A DNA stretch of 64,000 nucleotides from Pseudoflavonifractor intestinihominis (GTDB lineage: Bacteria; Bacillota; Clostridia; Oscillospirales; Oscillospiraceae). Location of the stretch: NCBI RefSeq assembly GCF_040096055.1, contig NZ_JBBMFK010000008.1, positions 1-64,000 of the forward strand, in the 5' to 3' direction. This document shows, in pieces, positions 8,455-17,832 of the stretch. Each line of letters begins with the position of its first letter. Within the stretch, counting starts at the first letter, position 1. The notes under the pieces are model-generated. The model saw only the letters and a list, made by a program, of their open reading frames with translations. It did not search any database and was not told where the DNA came from. Both the position numbers and the translations under genes were made by a program.

Positions 8455-9384
8455 ATGGAAGAAGATCTGCTGCTTAAAATCGCACACATGTATTACGGTC
8501 TTGGGATGACACAGGAAAAAATTGCAAAGCAGCTTTTCTTCTCCCGCTCCCGGATCTCCCACCTGCTGACCGAGGCCGAGGAAAAAGGCTATGTGCGATT
8601 TGAAGTCCGGCCCATGGTCTACCAGCCTATCAATCTGAAAAATTACTTCTTTCAGCACTTCAACCTGCACGACGCCATCATTGTAGAGGGTCGTTACTGC
8701 GTTGGGAATGAGATTTTTTCCGAGATATGCAGGAGTGCGGCGGATTATCTGGCCACACAGCTCACCAATGACACCGTGCTCAACGTATCCCGCGGGCGGA
8801 CCATGTACAGCATCGTACAGAACCTCTCCCCTCACCGTCCCCTTCCAGGGATGAAGGTGGTGCAGACAGAGGGCCTACTGGGGATGGAAGATCCCTATCT
8901 GGAGCAGACGGATTTTGTCCGCAGAATCGGCGACGCCTTCCACTGTGAGTACTACTGCATGATGCTGCCCTATATCTTCGACAGTCCCCAACTGCGGGAC
9001 GCTGTGCTGAATCTCCCCATCAATTACCCGGCGGTGGAGATGGCAGAACAGATCACGGTGATCTGTTCCAGCCTACTCACACTGGAACAGTGGAAGCGCT
9101 GGCTCAGCGAGGACGAATACAAGATGCTGGGCGATCTGGGCATTGTGGGCAGCATTCAGGGCAACTTCTATAACCAGATGGGGGAGTTTATCGACACACC
9201 TCTGAACAGCCGTTTCATTGCTCCTCCGCGAAAGATATTGGAGCAGGCGAAGCAGTTGATCTGTGTCTCCACAGGTCTTTACAAAGCCCAGGCGCTGCTC
9301 GGCCTGCTGCGCACCGGCCTGGTACATACCTTGATCACTGACTCCATGCTGGCGGAACGGGTAAAAAAGCTGGAACAGAGATAA
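8455..9384 (+). CDS. SorC-family transcriptional regulator, copy 1
   Basis: A 309-residue cytosolic regulator. Residues ~5-50 form an HTH (YGLGMTQEKIAKQLFFSRSRISHLL) typical of SorC/DeoR-like sugar regulators. The remainder is the effector-binding domain, recognisable by the NVSRGRTMYSIVQNL segment near residue 112 and a C-terminal CVSTGLYKAQALLGLLRTGLVHTLITD segment, the usual sugar-phosphate-binding end. GGAGG precedes the ATG closely. It is cotranscribed with a second SorC gene 27 bases downstream. Its GC content is visibly lower than that of the flanking genes, which fits a recently acquired block. Likely targets are the convergent UlaA-like/M20 genes, by proximity only. Confidence 0.85.
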   Translation: MEEDLLLKIAHMYYGLGMTQEKIAKQLFFSRSRISHLLTEAEEKGYVRFEVRPMVYQPINLKNYFFQHFNLHDAIIVEGRYCVGNEIFSEICRSAADYLATQLTNDTVLNVSRGRTMYSIVQNLSPHRPLPGMKVVQTEGLLGMEDPYLEQTDFVRRIGDAFHCEYYCMMLPYIFDSPQLRDAVLNLPINYPAVEMAEQITVICSSLLTLEQWKRWLSEDEYKMLGDLGIVGSIQGNFYNQMGEFIDTPLNSRFIAPPRKILEQAKQLICVSTGLYKAQALLGLLRTGLVHTLITDSMLAERVKKLEQR

Positions 9385-9411
9385 CGCCGCCCCGCAGGGC
9401 AGGAGGATACC

Positions 9412-10356
9412 ATGGAAGATGAACGCCTTCTCTATAATATTGCGGTCAGCTACTATGTGAACAAGATGACGCAGCAGGAAATTGCGGACGCAAACAATAT
9501 ATCCCGTACCAAGGTCTTTCGGCTCATCACAGAGGCGCAGGAGCGGGGCATCATTGAGGTAATCGTCAACTACCCGGAGTCCTGGCACGTAGAGGCGGAG
9601 GGAAAGTTGCGGGACCACTTCCAAAACAGCAATATTTTTGTCATAAACTGCAAAGGCAAGAGCCTGACCGACGCATATGACAGCACTTGTGAGGCCGCTG
9701 CCGACTATATTGACGGGATCATCTCCAACAAAGCGGTTTTCAGCGTCTCCCGCGGGAAGACCATGTACAAGCTCGTGCAGCATCTCAGGCCCCGCCAGTC
9801 CTATCCCGGCATGGTGATGCGTCAGCTCTCCGGTCTGCTGGAACAGCGTGAGCCCCGGTTTGAAGAGATGACCCTGATTAGAAAGCTGGCCGATCTCTAC
9901 AGCTGCAGAGCGCAGTGTTTTGCCCTGCCCTGCATCCTGGAGACCAGCGAACTGAGGAATCAGTTGGTGGAGAGCGGGACTGTGCGGGATATCTTTCAGG
10001 CCCAGCAGGGCGTGAGCATTCACTGCAGCAGCGTCTCCACCCTGGAGCCCTGGGCCTATCATCTGGACCCTCTGGAGTACCAGCGGCTGGAGGCCAGCGG
10101 CGCTGTGGGCTGTATGGGCGGGCTTTTTCTCGGCCAAAATGGTCAGGTGGTGGATACCCCGCTCTACAGCAGAATGATCTCTCCCAGCGAAAAAACGCTG
10201 CGTGAAATTAAAACCAGAATCTGCATTGCCAGCGGCGGCTATAAGGCCCTCCCTCTGTTGGCGCTGCTGAAGAGCGGCCTTGCCAACGTCTACTTTATGG
10301 ACTCCAATCTGGCCATCAAGGTGCTGAATCTGCTGGAACTGGAACAGATGACATAA
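9412..10356 (+). CDS. SorC-family transcriptional regulator, copy 2
   Basis: A 314-residue paralogue of the gene just upstream, with the same plan: HTH (VNKMTQQEIADANNISRTKVFRLI, residues ~17-40), then a SorC effector domain with FSVSRGKTMYKLVQHL near residue 113 and CIASGGYKALPLLALLKSGLANVYFMD near the end. An AGGAGG site precedes the ATG. Two SorC genes in tandem suggests either a heteromeric regulator or two regulators answering different ligands. Lower GC than the neighbouring regions, as for copy 1. Confidence 0.85.
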   Translation: MEDERLLYNIAVSYYVNKMTQQEIADANNISRTKVFRLITEAQERGIIEVIVNYPESWHVEAEGKLRDHFQNSNIFVINCKGKSLTDAYDSTCEAAADYIDGIISNKAVFSVSRGKTMYKLVQHLRPRQSYPGMVMRQLSGLLEQREPRFEEMTLIRKLADLYSCRAQCFALPCILETSELRNQLVESGTVRDIFQAQQGVSIHCSSVSTLEPWAYHLDPLEYQRLEASGAVGCMGGLFLGQNGQVVDTPLYSRMISPSEKTLREIKTRICIASGGYKALPLLALLKSGLANVYFMDSNLAIKVLNLLELEQMT

Positions 10357-10361
10357 CGACA

Positions 10362-10399
10362 GCGCGGGGCTTCAAAGCTGTAGCTTTGAAGCCCCGCGC
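10362..10399. terminator. Long hairpin between convergent genes
   Basis: A perfect 18-bp stem (10362-10379 with 10382-10399) with a 2-nt loop lies between the SorC pair and the convergent IIC gene. There is no clean T-run on either strand, so termination may rely on the hairpin plus the weak T-rich flank on the right. Confidence 0.55.
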
Positions 10400-10470
10400 C
10401 GCTGTATTCTCCTATAAAAGGCGCTCATACGAAAAACGCCGGCAGATAAAATCGGGCTTTTCTTTTCCAA

Positions 10471-11982
10471 TCAATGGCTTGCGTTGGTCTCTTCCGTGTC
10501 CAGCATGCGCCGCTTATACTCTTCCCAGTCGGTAGCGGCCAGCCAGTAGGCCTCCTTGTCCTTACAGCAGTAGTACTGGATCTGGGGCAGCGCGATCATT
10601 ACCACGCACCAGATCACCAGTCCCGCAATGCCCAGGTACTTGATTCCCAGGCCCACGGTGGACATCATGATGGACTGGTCGAAGGGAGCGGCCACGCCCT
10701 GGACCGTCTGCGCCAGACCGTAGACCCAGGCACACAGTCCGCCGAACACCACATCCACCACACCGGTCAGACTGGCGCCGAAAATCAGGCCCTTGATGCC
10801 GCCTCTGTGGTGGCCGAACATACCGGCGGAGGCGTTGTCGAACATCATCTGGGTGAAGCCCATCATCACGATCACGGGGGCGTTGAGGACCACGCCCAGG
10901 ATGGTCATGATAATCATCACGATGGTGCCCCACAGGAAGCCGGCCGTAATGATGTTGGGGTTGCCGCAGTAGCCATAGAAGGCCGCCACGTCGATGCCAG
11001 GCAGGATGCCCTTCAGGACGCCCTGAGTCAGACCGCTGAAGGCGTCGGTGATCTCAGCCACGAACATCCGCAGGCCGGAGAACAGGATGACCAGGTACAG
11101 GGGGAACTTTGCAGCAGTGCCGAAGATGTACATCAGGAAGCTGCTCCCCGCGCTCAGGCTGCTGTCGATCTCCATCATGGCTTCCTTGCCGATGATGGCC
11201 ATGATGATGCCGAAGAAGATGAACATCACCAGGAAGCAGGACACGTACACGTCGTCAAAGATGCGCAGCCAGCCGGGCAGCCGCAGGTCGTCCAGGCGCT
11301 TGGGCTTCTTGCCGGTCTTCTTGATGCTGTTCTTTTCTATCTTTTTGCCGACCTCCCATGCGATCCGGTCGGCAAACATCTGTGCATGGCCTACCACCAT
11401 GCCAACTCCGTCTGTGAGATCCTGTGCCGGTTCCACCGAGAAATTGGTGGGTACGATGAGGCGCAGCGCCATGATAACGCCGCAGACCACGATCAGTGTG
11501 ATGTTGTTGGCATCCGGCATGATGAGATAGATGATCAGGAGGATGCCGAGAGAGGTGTTGGTCAGCAGATGGCCCTGAATGGGGAAGGAGCGGATCTTTG
11601 TGACCCGGCGCAGCAGCACAAAGACGATCATGATCGCCAGTGCCACCACCAGGATGGGGCCCTGAAGGCCGTCGTTGCCGCCCGCATCGGCAAACGCCTG
11701 TTTCTGGGCGGACAGGCCGTAATACGAGTCGTTTACCGTAAGGGTAACGCCGAAAAGGGCTCTCAGTCCATTGAGGATCGGGCGGAAGGTTGTACTGAAA
11801 CCGCTTGTGGCCACATTGAATACCAGGTATCCGATATAGCCCTTGACACCGGAGCAGACGCTGTCCAGCACGGCTTTCCGTGCGCACAGCTGTCCGATCA
11901 TGATCAACAGGCCCATAAACAGGGCCGCCGAGGAGAAGATGTTGGTCCAAATCCAGTCAACGATGCTCAGGAAGATCTCCAC
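10471..11982 (-). CDS. UlaA-like PTS IIC component (ascorbate/GatC class)
   Basis: A 503-residue polytopic membrane protein with about ten or more hydrophobic segments and a cytosolic basic loop near residues 210-240 (KKIEKNSIKKTGKKPKRL). The segments GYIGYLVFNVATSGF and SGLRMFVAEITDAFSGLTQG followed by a GNPNIITAGFLWG motif resemble UlaA/SgaT-type IIC permeases. Those import a sugar acid or polyol with phosphorylation by IIA and IIB. No IIA or IIB gene is next to it, which is unusual. Start: GTG at 11982 follows GAGGTG at 7-base spacing. It lies downstream of the M20 gene in the same direction, 118 bases apart. Its substrate cannot be told from sequence. Confidence 0.75.
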   Translation of the reverse strand: MEIFLSIVDWIWTNIFSSAALFMGLLIMIGQLCARKAVLDSVCSGVKGYIGYLVFNVATSGFSTTFRPILNGLRALFGVTLTVNDSYYGLSAQKQAFADAGGNDGLQGPILVVALAIMIVFVLLRRVTKIRSFPIQGHLLTNTSLGILLIIYLIMPDANNITLIVVCGVIMALRLIVPTNFSVEPAQDLTDGVGMVVGHAQMFADRIAWEVGKKIEKNSIKKTGKKPKRLDDLRLPGWLRIFDDVYVSCFLVMFIFFGIIMAIIGKEAMMEIDSSLSAGSSFLMYIFGTAAKFPLYLVILFSGLRMFVAEITDAFSGLTQGVLKGILPGIDVAAFYGYCGNPNIITAGFLWGTIVMIIMTILGVVLNAPVIVMMGFTQMMFDNASAGMFGHHRGGIKGLIFGASLTGVVDVVFGGLCAWVYGLAQTVQGVAAPFDQSIMMSTVGLGIKYLGIAGLVIWCVVMIALPQIQYYCCKDKEAYWLAATDWEEYKRRMLDTEETNASH

Positions 11983-12100
11983 ACTATTTCACCTCACATT
12001 TTATTTTGACCTTTGCTGCTTCCGTTGTAACGTATTCGTCAGGAAATGGTTGTCCATTCCGCCGCTTTTATCTGCCGGTTGTCTGGTCTGTACCCGGATG

Positions 12101-13483
12101 CTATGTCCGCTTCTTCTCTGAAGCGCAGTGAATGACGATGCTGCCGTCCTCCTCGTAGCGGACCGCCTCGCCCTTGACGGAGAGGGCGTCCAGCGCCGCA
12201 AAATACGCCGCAGTATCGGGGAAAACAGGCTGATATTCCGCTTTGATCGCCGTGGCTCTCTCTGCCCCATCCTGGAGCAGCAGGTGGATCATGGTCGTCA
12301 GGCAGGCCGCCGGCACAACGCAGGTGAGTTCAGGGTCTGCGATCATAAAGTCTTTGCTGTGTCCCGCGCCCTGTACGCCGCTGGAGCTGGGCTGAACCAC
12401 CGGCATCAGTGCGCTCAGATTGCCCATGTCCGTCCCGCCGGGACTCCACGCCTCTGTGCTCAGAAGGCAGGTGCCCGGTCCCTCCAGCAGTTCCATGGCC
12501 TCCTTTGCCACCTGCCGGAGCGCCGGCTCATTTCTCATGGGGAGGGCCCCCGGCCAGTCTGTAATCTCAAGCCGTGCGCCAAAGGCCGCGGCGGCTCCGG
12601 CGAACGCATTGTTGATGGCCCGGTTGAAGGCCTCCATGGGCGCGACCCGGGCGCCCCGCAGATAGCTCTCCACCACCACCCGGTCGGGGATCACGTTGAT
12701 GGCGTCTCCGCCTTCCGTGATGATGGGATGAAAGCGGATGTGCTCATCGTCGGGGAACCGCTCCCGGATAGCGTTCGCCGCCGTAATGGCTGCGGTGGCC
12801 GCATAGAGGGCGTTGATCCCCTCCTGGGGCCGTGCCCCCGCATGGGCCGCTTTGCCGATAAAGGTCATCTTTTTTACAATACAGCCGCATGTGGGACCGT
12901 TTCGTACCTTCAGATGGGTGCCTTTCGCCTGTTTGCCGGCGTGAATCAGCATGGCCATGTCCACACCGTCAAAGTAGCCGCGGTAGATAAACTCCGGCTT
13001 CCCCTGGAGGTAGTGCACCACGCCCTGCCGCACAAGGCTCTCGCGGAACTCCAGCTCGATGATCTCCTCCGCGGGCACCGCCATCAGTCTGATCTTTCCG
13101 CACAGGCCGTCTGTCACACCGGGCTCCCGGAGCGCGGCCGCGACACCCAGAAGGGCCGCGCACTGGGTGTGATGTCCGCAGGCGTGCACCGCGCCTGTCT
13201 CAGGGTTGGCGCAGGGATGTTCCGGACAGGTCAGAGCATCCATCTCGCCCAGAACTGCGATGCACGGCCCGGCTTTCCCCAGATCCAGCTCCGCATAGAA
13301 GCCGGGAATCTCTCCCGCTTCCTCTACCCGATAGCCCATGGCTTCCATTTTTTCTTTCAGGTAGGCATGGGCCTTCCACTCATGGTATCCAGTCTCCGGA
13401 TGGTCCCACAGATAGCGCTCTGCATCCAAAATCAAGGGGCGGTTCCGCTCGATCGCCGCTTGTACCTGCTGGATCCAGCCCAT
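12101..13483 (-). CDS. M20-family amidohydrolase/metallopeptidase
   Basis: A 460-residue cytosolic dinuclear metal hydrolase that cleaves an amide bond, of the AbgA/AbgB-like M20 type. Visible motifs: GEMDAL (first metal-site Asp region), HACGHHTQCAALLG (metal-binding His pair), and a dimerisation domain with GKAAHAGARPQEGINALYA and a conserved GGDAINVIPD turn. The ATG at 13483 follows AGGAGG closely; a longer frame to 13825 overlaps the next gene and is rejected. The link to the UlaA-like permease suggests the imported compound carries an N-acyl or amide group, which is inference from context. Confidence 0.85.
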   Translation of the reverse strand: MGWIQQVQAAIERNRPLILDAERYLWDHPETGYHEWKAHAYLKEKMEAMGYRVEEAGEIPGFYAELDLGKAGPCIAVLGEMDALTCPEHPCANPETGAVHACGHHTQCAALLGVAAALREPGVTDGLCGKIRLMAVPAEEIIELEFRESLVRQGVVHYLQGKPEFIYRGYFDGVDMAMLIHAGKQAKGTHLKVRNGPTCGCIVKKMTFIGKAAHAGARPQEGINALYAATAAITAANAIRERFPDDEHIRFHPIITEGGDAINVIPDRVVVESYLRGARVAPMEAFNRAINNAFAGAAAAFGARLEITDWPGALPMRNEPALRQVAKEAMELLEGPGTCLLSTEAWSPGGTDMGNLSALMPVVQPSSSGVQGAGHSKDFMIADPELTCVVPAACLTTMIHLLLQDGAERATAIKAEYQPVFPDTAAYFAALDALSVKGEAVRYEEDGSIVIHCASEKKRT

Positions 13484-13497
13484 CTTTTTCCCTCCTG

Positions 13498-13890
13498 TCA
13501 TGATATCAGCTGCGTTATGACAGAGACATTCAAAAATGTAACAGCAAACGGCATAAACAGCCTGTATCTCGACAGCGACCGCCGGATCAGGTCTCGGTAA
13601 ATAAAATACAGGAGGAGGCCGAAGCTGCCCAGGAAATACACCGCCGTAGGCATCGCGATATGGCTCATGCCAAACCAGGAGGCGATCTTGATCTCTGCAG
13701 GCAGGGTAAGCACACCGTGGATGTTGTAGCCCAGCGTGAACGCAACAAATGCGATATATACGACCCGCATCCAGCCGTAAATTTCCTGCCAGCCCTCCTT
13801 TGCGGTGATGCGCGGCGGCTGCCATCTGCCTTCGGAATCACCTCTGGCGTCTCTGGGCGGCATGATCAAAAGTGTATAACAACCCGCCAC
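13498..13890 (-). CDS. Small three-helix membrane protein
   Basis: About 130 residues; not recognised. Hydrophobic segments lie at roughly residues 43-62, 73-100 and 110-128, preceded by a basic/polar N-terminus with WQEIYGWMRV. Small membrane proteins of this size often accompany a larger permease as accessory subunits; here the UlaA-like gene is two genes downstream. Start is uncertain: the GTG at 13890 has GAGGAG only three bases upstream, while the ATG at 13863 has no good site. It ends 15 bases before the M20 gene, so the three leftward genes likely form one operon. Confidence 0.6.
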   Translation of the reverse strand: MAGCYTLLIMPPRDARGDSEGRWQPPRITAKEGWQEIYGWMRVVYIAFVAFTLGYNIHGVLTLPAEIKIASWFGMSHIAMPTAVYFLGSFGLLLYFIYRDLIRRSLSRYRLFMPFAVTFLNVSVITQLIS

Positions 13891-14044
13891 CCACTCCTCA
13901 ACGTTTTTTGTGCGTTTTACACAATCCTATAAAAAGAACTCGAAAAACAAATGTTAGAATTTTATAATGTTTCACATGTGTGCCACACCGTCTCCACCTG
14001 ACTCAAAAAGCGCGTTGGCTCCGCCAGGCCGGGTCGCTTCCTGC
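13891..14044. other. Non-coding gap between two leftward operons
   Basis: The 329 bases between the small membrane protein and the response regulator (13891-14219) carry the terminator at 14045-14085. The AT-rich 13915-13970 part presumably holds the promoter of the M20/UlaA operon, but no clear -35/-10 pair was found there. Nothing else is recognisable. Confidence 0.5.
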
Positions 14045-14085
14045 AAAAAAATGTCGCCGCAGACGATACCGCGTCCGCGACGACA
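14045..14085 (-). terminator. Terminator of the two-component operon
   Basis: Read leftward: a 14-bp stem with two G-U pairs (14085-14072 with 14065-14052), followed by T7 (14051-14045). It lies about 135 bases beyond the stop of the response regulator. Confidence 0.8.
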
Positions 14086-14219
14086 TGGCTTACCCGAGCC
14101 ATTCGGCTCTTCAGGCCGCTCCTCAAAGGGAGCCCATGTATTTCTTTTTTCCCGCGGCGCAGCGCGTAGTCCCTCCCCCTGTTCCACGGCTGCCCGCCCA
14201 ACTCCTCAGTTTTTACAGC

Positions 14220-15674
14220 CTATGTGTGCCCCTGTTCCCGGAATTCACTGGGCGAGAGGCCGGTCATTTTCTTGAACACATCCGCAAAGTGGCGGGAGCT
14301 GAAGTAGCCCACCATCATGGCCACGTCCTTGACCAGCACATCCTGCCGGGTGAGCAGGATACGTTTGGCCTGGTTGACCCGCTGGGCGGTCAGATAGGAG
14401 GAGAAGGTCTGTCCGGTGCGCTCGTGGAAGAGCTTGCTGAAGTAGTTGGGGGTCATCTCCAGGCGGGACGCCAGCTGGGCCACGCTGATGTCCTGCATAT
14501 AGTGCTTGGCAATATAGTCCATGGCGTATGTCATCTTATCCGTGCGGCTGGCGCCGGCCTCCAGGTAGAGCTGCTTCTTGTGGACGGCCAGCTGACGGCA
14601 CAGCGCCGGGAGCGTGGTCCAGGAGAAGGACCCGTTGAGGCACAGGCTCAGCAGGGCGGTGAGCCTGCCCGTATCCAGGCTGAAGGGCGCGTGGAGGGAG
14701 ACGGCCTTCATCTGCCCCAGGGCCTTCAGATAGAGGGCCTCGTCTGCATCCTGAAAGGCGGTGACCAGCGTGTTGGCCGCCGAGAGCAGCTCATGCTCCT
14801 GGGGCGTAAAGGGCAGTTCGGCCGGAAAGCAGAGCTTGCCCGCCGGAAGCCCGAAGCGCAGGTAATCCATCTCCTCCGCATCCGTAGTGTTTTTGAACAG
14901 CTGCCACAGGTCAACGCCCTTGGTACACAGGCAGGTCACCGCCGCGTCCTCGTACTCCAGGGCGCGGCACAGCCGCTCCACCCGGCTGCACAGGCCGGGG
15001 AACGCCTTGTCGCCGCAGTGGATGATAAGCTCGAAGCAGGCCTGCCTGGAGTCCCGCAGGACGGCCCGGAGCCGCTGGTCCGCGCACTCCCGGATCACGG
15101 CGTTCAGGCTCTCCTGCATGGCCAGATAGGCCTTGGCGTAGTTGGCCTTGCCCGGGCGGGTGTCCAGGAAAAAGGCAAAGGCGCAGTAGGCGCCCTGCTG
15201 CCCGGCACAGGGGTCGGCCAGCTTGCAGTAGCCGATCTCCTCCCACAGCAGGCAGTTTTCCAGTACCTTGACCTGAAAATCCATATTCAGGTTCCGCCGG
15301 GTGCGGGACAGGCGCTGGGAGAGCCGCTCCAGCAGGGCCGCCAGCTGTTGGGGCTCCGCCGGCTTGACCAGGTAGTCGGCCACCTGGAGCGTGATGCTCT
15401 TCTTGGCGTAGTCAAACTCGGAGTGTCCGCTGACAACCACAAACTGGGTGTCCATCGAGCACTGCCTGCACTGCTCGATGGCGGTCAGGCCGTCCATATG
15501 GGGCATGCTGATGTCCACGAAGGCCACGTCCGGGTGGAGGCGTCGGCACTGCTCCACCAGCGTCTTTCCGTTGGTGGCCTCAAAGATCATAAACGTGCCG
15601 TCGTCCAGGTCGTGCAGCATGCTCTTGAGGGAATAGCGGGCCAGCCGGTCGTCATCGGCAATCAGGATCAGCAT
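14220..15674 (-). CDS. YesN-type response regulator (REC + AraC HTH)
   Basis: A 484-residue cytosolic transcription factor. An N-terminal receiver domain (ILIADDDRLARYSLKSML, phospho-acceptor Asp in DVAFVDISMPHMDGL near residue 54) is joined through a ~220-residue linker domain to a C-terminal AraC-type double HTH (ISVAQLASRLEMTPNYFSKL and VKDVAMMVGYFSSRHFADVF). This is the classical partner of YesM-type kinases that control carbohydrate operons. Its start overlaps the end of the receiver-only gene by 7 bases, so the two are translationally coupled. The divergent ABC operon is the obvious target. Confidence 0.92.
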   Translation of the reverse strand: MLILIADDDRLARYSLKSMLHDLDDGTFMIFEATNGKTLVEQCRRLHPDVAFVDISMPHMDGLTAIEQCRQCSMDTQFVVVSGHSEFDYAKKSITLQVADYLVKPAEPQQLAALLERLSQRLSRTRRNLNMDFQVKVLENCLLWEEIGYCKLADPCAGQQGAYCAFAFFLDTRPGKANYAKAYLAMQESLNAVIRECADQRLRAVLRDSRQACFELIIHCGDKAFPGLCSRVERLCRALEYEDAAVTCLCTKGVDLWQLFKNTTDAEEMDYLRFGLPAGKLCFPAELPFTPQEHELLSAANTLVTAFQDADEALYLKALGQMKAVSLHAPFSLDTGRLTALLSLCLNGSFSWTTLPALCRQLAVHKKQLYLEAGASRTDKMTYAMDYIAKHYMQDISVAQLASRLEMTPNYFSKLFHERTGQTFSSYLTAQRVNQAKRILLTRQDVLVKDVAMMVGYFSSRHFADVFKKMTGLSPSEFREQGHT

Positions 15675-16057
15675 CTTCTCATCTCCTTTTCAAATCCGCT
15701 CTCCCGCAGGATCCGCTCCAGGTCCTCCAGGCTGACCGGCTTGGCCAGAATGTACCGCACGCCGCAGCGCCGCAGCGGCCCCGCCTCAGCGGAGACATCG
15801 TATCCGCTGAGGAAGACCCATACCGTCTCCGGGCAGAGGGGATGGACCTGGAGCAGAAACTCTATCCCGCTGCATTTGGGCATCTTATAGTCCACAAAGC
15901 CCAGACTGGGCGCGCCATGCTCGGCGATCCAGGCTCTGGCCTGAGCCGCGCCCCCGGCGTGATGATAGGAGACGTCCGTCCCTGTCAGAAGCTCCTCCAG
16001 CATGGACTGGGTACATATGCGCACCAGGCGCTCGTCGTCCACCAGTAATATATCCAT
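15668..16057 (-). CDS. Stand-alone receiver-domain protein
   Basis: A 129-residue CheY-like receiver with no output domain. The acidic pair is in LLVDDERL, the phospho-acceptor Asp in LGFVDYKMPKCSGIEFL (about residue 55), a Ser at the switch position in VFLSGYDV and the conserved Lys in ILAKPVSLEDL. It lies between the kinase and the full-length regulator in one operon: 12 bases after the kinase and overlapping the next gene. It could act as a phosphate sink or relay. An extra receiver inserted between a YesM and a YesN gene is less usual. Confidence 0.9.
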   Translation of the reverse strand: MDILLVDDERLVRICTQSMLEELLTGTDVSYHHAGGAAQARAWIAEHGAPSLGFVDYKMPKCSGIEFLLQVHPLCPETVWVFLSGYDVSAEAGPLRRCGVRYILAKPVSLEDLERILRESGFEKEMRRC

Positions 16058-16068
16058 CTCAAAACTCC

Positions 16069-17790
16069 TTATGTGGTTTCCCGGTTCATTTCCAGCAGAA
16101 TGCGGACAGTGGTCCCCTTGCCCGGGGTGCTGCGGATCTCGTAATGGGAGCGCTCATGGAAAATGCTCAGGCGCTGCATCACGTTGGTCAGCCCCACGCC
16201 AGGGGGCGTGGAGGCGGTGTCATAGCCCACGCCGGTGTCCACGATCTCCAGAATCAGCGTCTGTCCGCCGTTCTCCTCCCGCCGGAGCATGGAGTGGAGG
16301 ATGATCTCAATGGGGGTGTCGTCGGCCTCCATGCCGTGGACGATACAGTTCTCCACAAAGGGCTGGACCACCAGCTTGGGGATCCGAATGTCCGCCACGG
16401 CGGGGTCCACCATGACGGTATAGGTGATCTGGTCGCCGAAGCGGAGCTTCTGGAGCTCCAGGTACTGGACGGCAAAGTCGTACTCCCGGGCCACGGTGGT
16501 GGTGTCGTCGTTGTTGCAGATATACCGGAAGAGTTTGGTGAGATGGAGTATGCTGGACTCCAGCAGCTGCCGCTCCCCCATGCGGTTGAGGGCGATGAAG
16601 CCGTTGAGCACGTTATAGAGGAAGTGGGGGTTGATCTGGGACTGGAGGGCCAGGTACTCCGCGCGGCTCTGGCTGGCCCTGGCCTCCGCCTCGGTGTGGA
16701 TCAGGGCGTCCAGCTTCTGGCCGGTCTGGTTGAGGGCGTCGGCAATGGCCTGGAAGTCCTGGTTCCCCGCCACCTTACAGGTGTAGTTCAGGTTGCCGTC
16801 CTGGAGCTGGCGGATGGCGTACAGGATGGAGTCAATGGACACCACTGCGCTGGCGGACTGGAACCGGTAGAGCACGAAACCGGCCACAAAGGCCAGCGCG
16901 GCCACCACGAAGATGATGGCCACGGACTCCGCGGTGGACACTCTGAAGTCATCCACCGAGAGAATGAGGGACAGCTGCCAGCCAGCCCGCTCCAGGGTGC
17001 AGTCCTGGACCACATAGGCGCTGCTCCCGGCGGCCTGGGCCAGCAGGTCGGGCGTGGCGCTGCCGGCGCTGTAGACGACGGTTCCGGTCTGATCGGTAAG
17101 GAGAAGACCGGAATTTTGTGTAATGTTAATGCGGTCCAGGCTGTCATAGATCCGGGAAGTACCGGCCTCAATCTCCAGGATGCCCAGCTCTTTTCCCGAG
17201 TCGTAATCCTTTATGGTGCGCAGCAGCAAAAAGGAGCCCCCGGTGTCCTGTGCGCCGTCCAGGCCGAGGAAGACCGCCTTGCTGCCGTAGGGCACCGTAT
17301 AGGAGTAGAGGGTGTCAACGGTCTGCCAGCTCACCTGGGTGTGGGAGAGCCCGGCGGTATCCCGGTTGATGGAGTAGCAGGCGCCCCGGCCCTGGCCGAA
17401 GGGGTAAAAGCGGATGGAGCGCACATCCTGTGCCGAGGCGTGGAGCAGCTTGGTAAAGAGCAGGGTGTAATTTGTCTCCAGCTGGGCCAGGTTCAGATAA
17501 TCGGGCGGCTCCACCCCCGCTTCCAGATATCCGTTTTTCATGTAGGTCATCATGCGGGAGATGTCGGTGTACAGGTAGGGCGTAAAGGAGATCTGCTCCA
17601 GCTCCGCGAAGGACATGTTGAGCGCGCTGGCCCCGGCGTCCAGGGCTCCGGCGTACACATCCTTGTTGAACTCAAGGGCCTTCCAGTTGTAGTAGAACGA
17701 CAGCGCGCAGAACAGCGCCAGAATGGGCAGCATGGAGCTGATGATAAAGTGGCGCAGAGAGATGTTGCGAAAGCTGTACCCCATATTCAT
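16069..17790 (-). CDS. YesM-type sensor histidine kinase
   Basis: A 573-residue membrane kinase. A first transmembrane helix lies at about residues 14-36, followed by a ~250-residue extracytoplasmic sensor region, a second helix near 290-312 and a HAMP-like linker. The His_kinase (PF06580) H-box is INPHFLYNVLNG, and the ATPase region shows VVQPFVENCIVHGME (N-box) and GVGYDTASTPPGVGLTNVMQRL (G-boxes). ATG at 17790 follows AGGAGG; the frame to 17847 adds 19 unsupported residues. It is the first gene of a three-gene leftward operon, divergent from the ABC sugar importer it presumably controls. Confidence 0.92.
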   Translation of the reverse strand: MNMGYSFRNISLRHFIISSMLPILALFCALSFYYNWKALEFNKDVYAGALDAGASALNMSFAELEQISFTPYLYTDISRMMTYMKNGYLEAGVEPPDYLNLAQLETNYTLLFTKLLHASAQDVRSIRFYPFGQGRGACYSINRDTAGLSHTQVSWQTVDTLYSYTVPYGSKAVFLGLDGAQDTGGSFLLLRTIKDYDSGKELGILEIEAGTSRIYDSLDRINITQNSGLLLTDQTGTVVYSAGSATPDLLAQAAGSSAYVVQDCTLERAGWQLSLILSVDDFRVSTAESVAIIFVVAALAFVAGFVLYRFQSASAVVSIDSILYAIRQLQDGNLNYTCKVAGNQDFQAIADALNQTGQKLDALIHTEAEARASQSRAEYLALQSQINPHFLYNVLNGFIALNRMGERQLLESSILHLTKLFRYICNNDDTTTVAREYDFAVQYLELQKLRFGDQITYTVMVDPAVADIRIPKLVVQPFVENCIVHGMEADDTPIEIILHSMLRREENGGQTLILEIVDTGVGYDTASTPPGVGLTNVMQRLSIFHERSHYEIRSTPGKGTTVRILLEMNRETT

Positions 17791-17832
17791 GGCGATTCCT
17801 CCTGACCGCTGTTGTCCGGAATTTCTGGTGCA

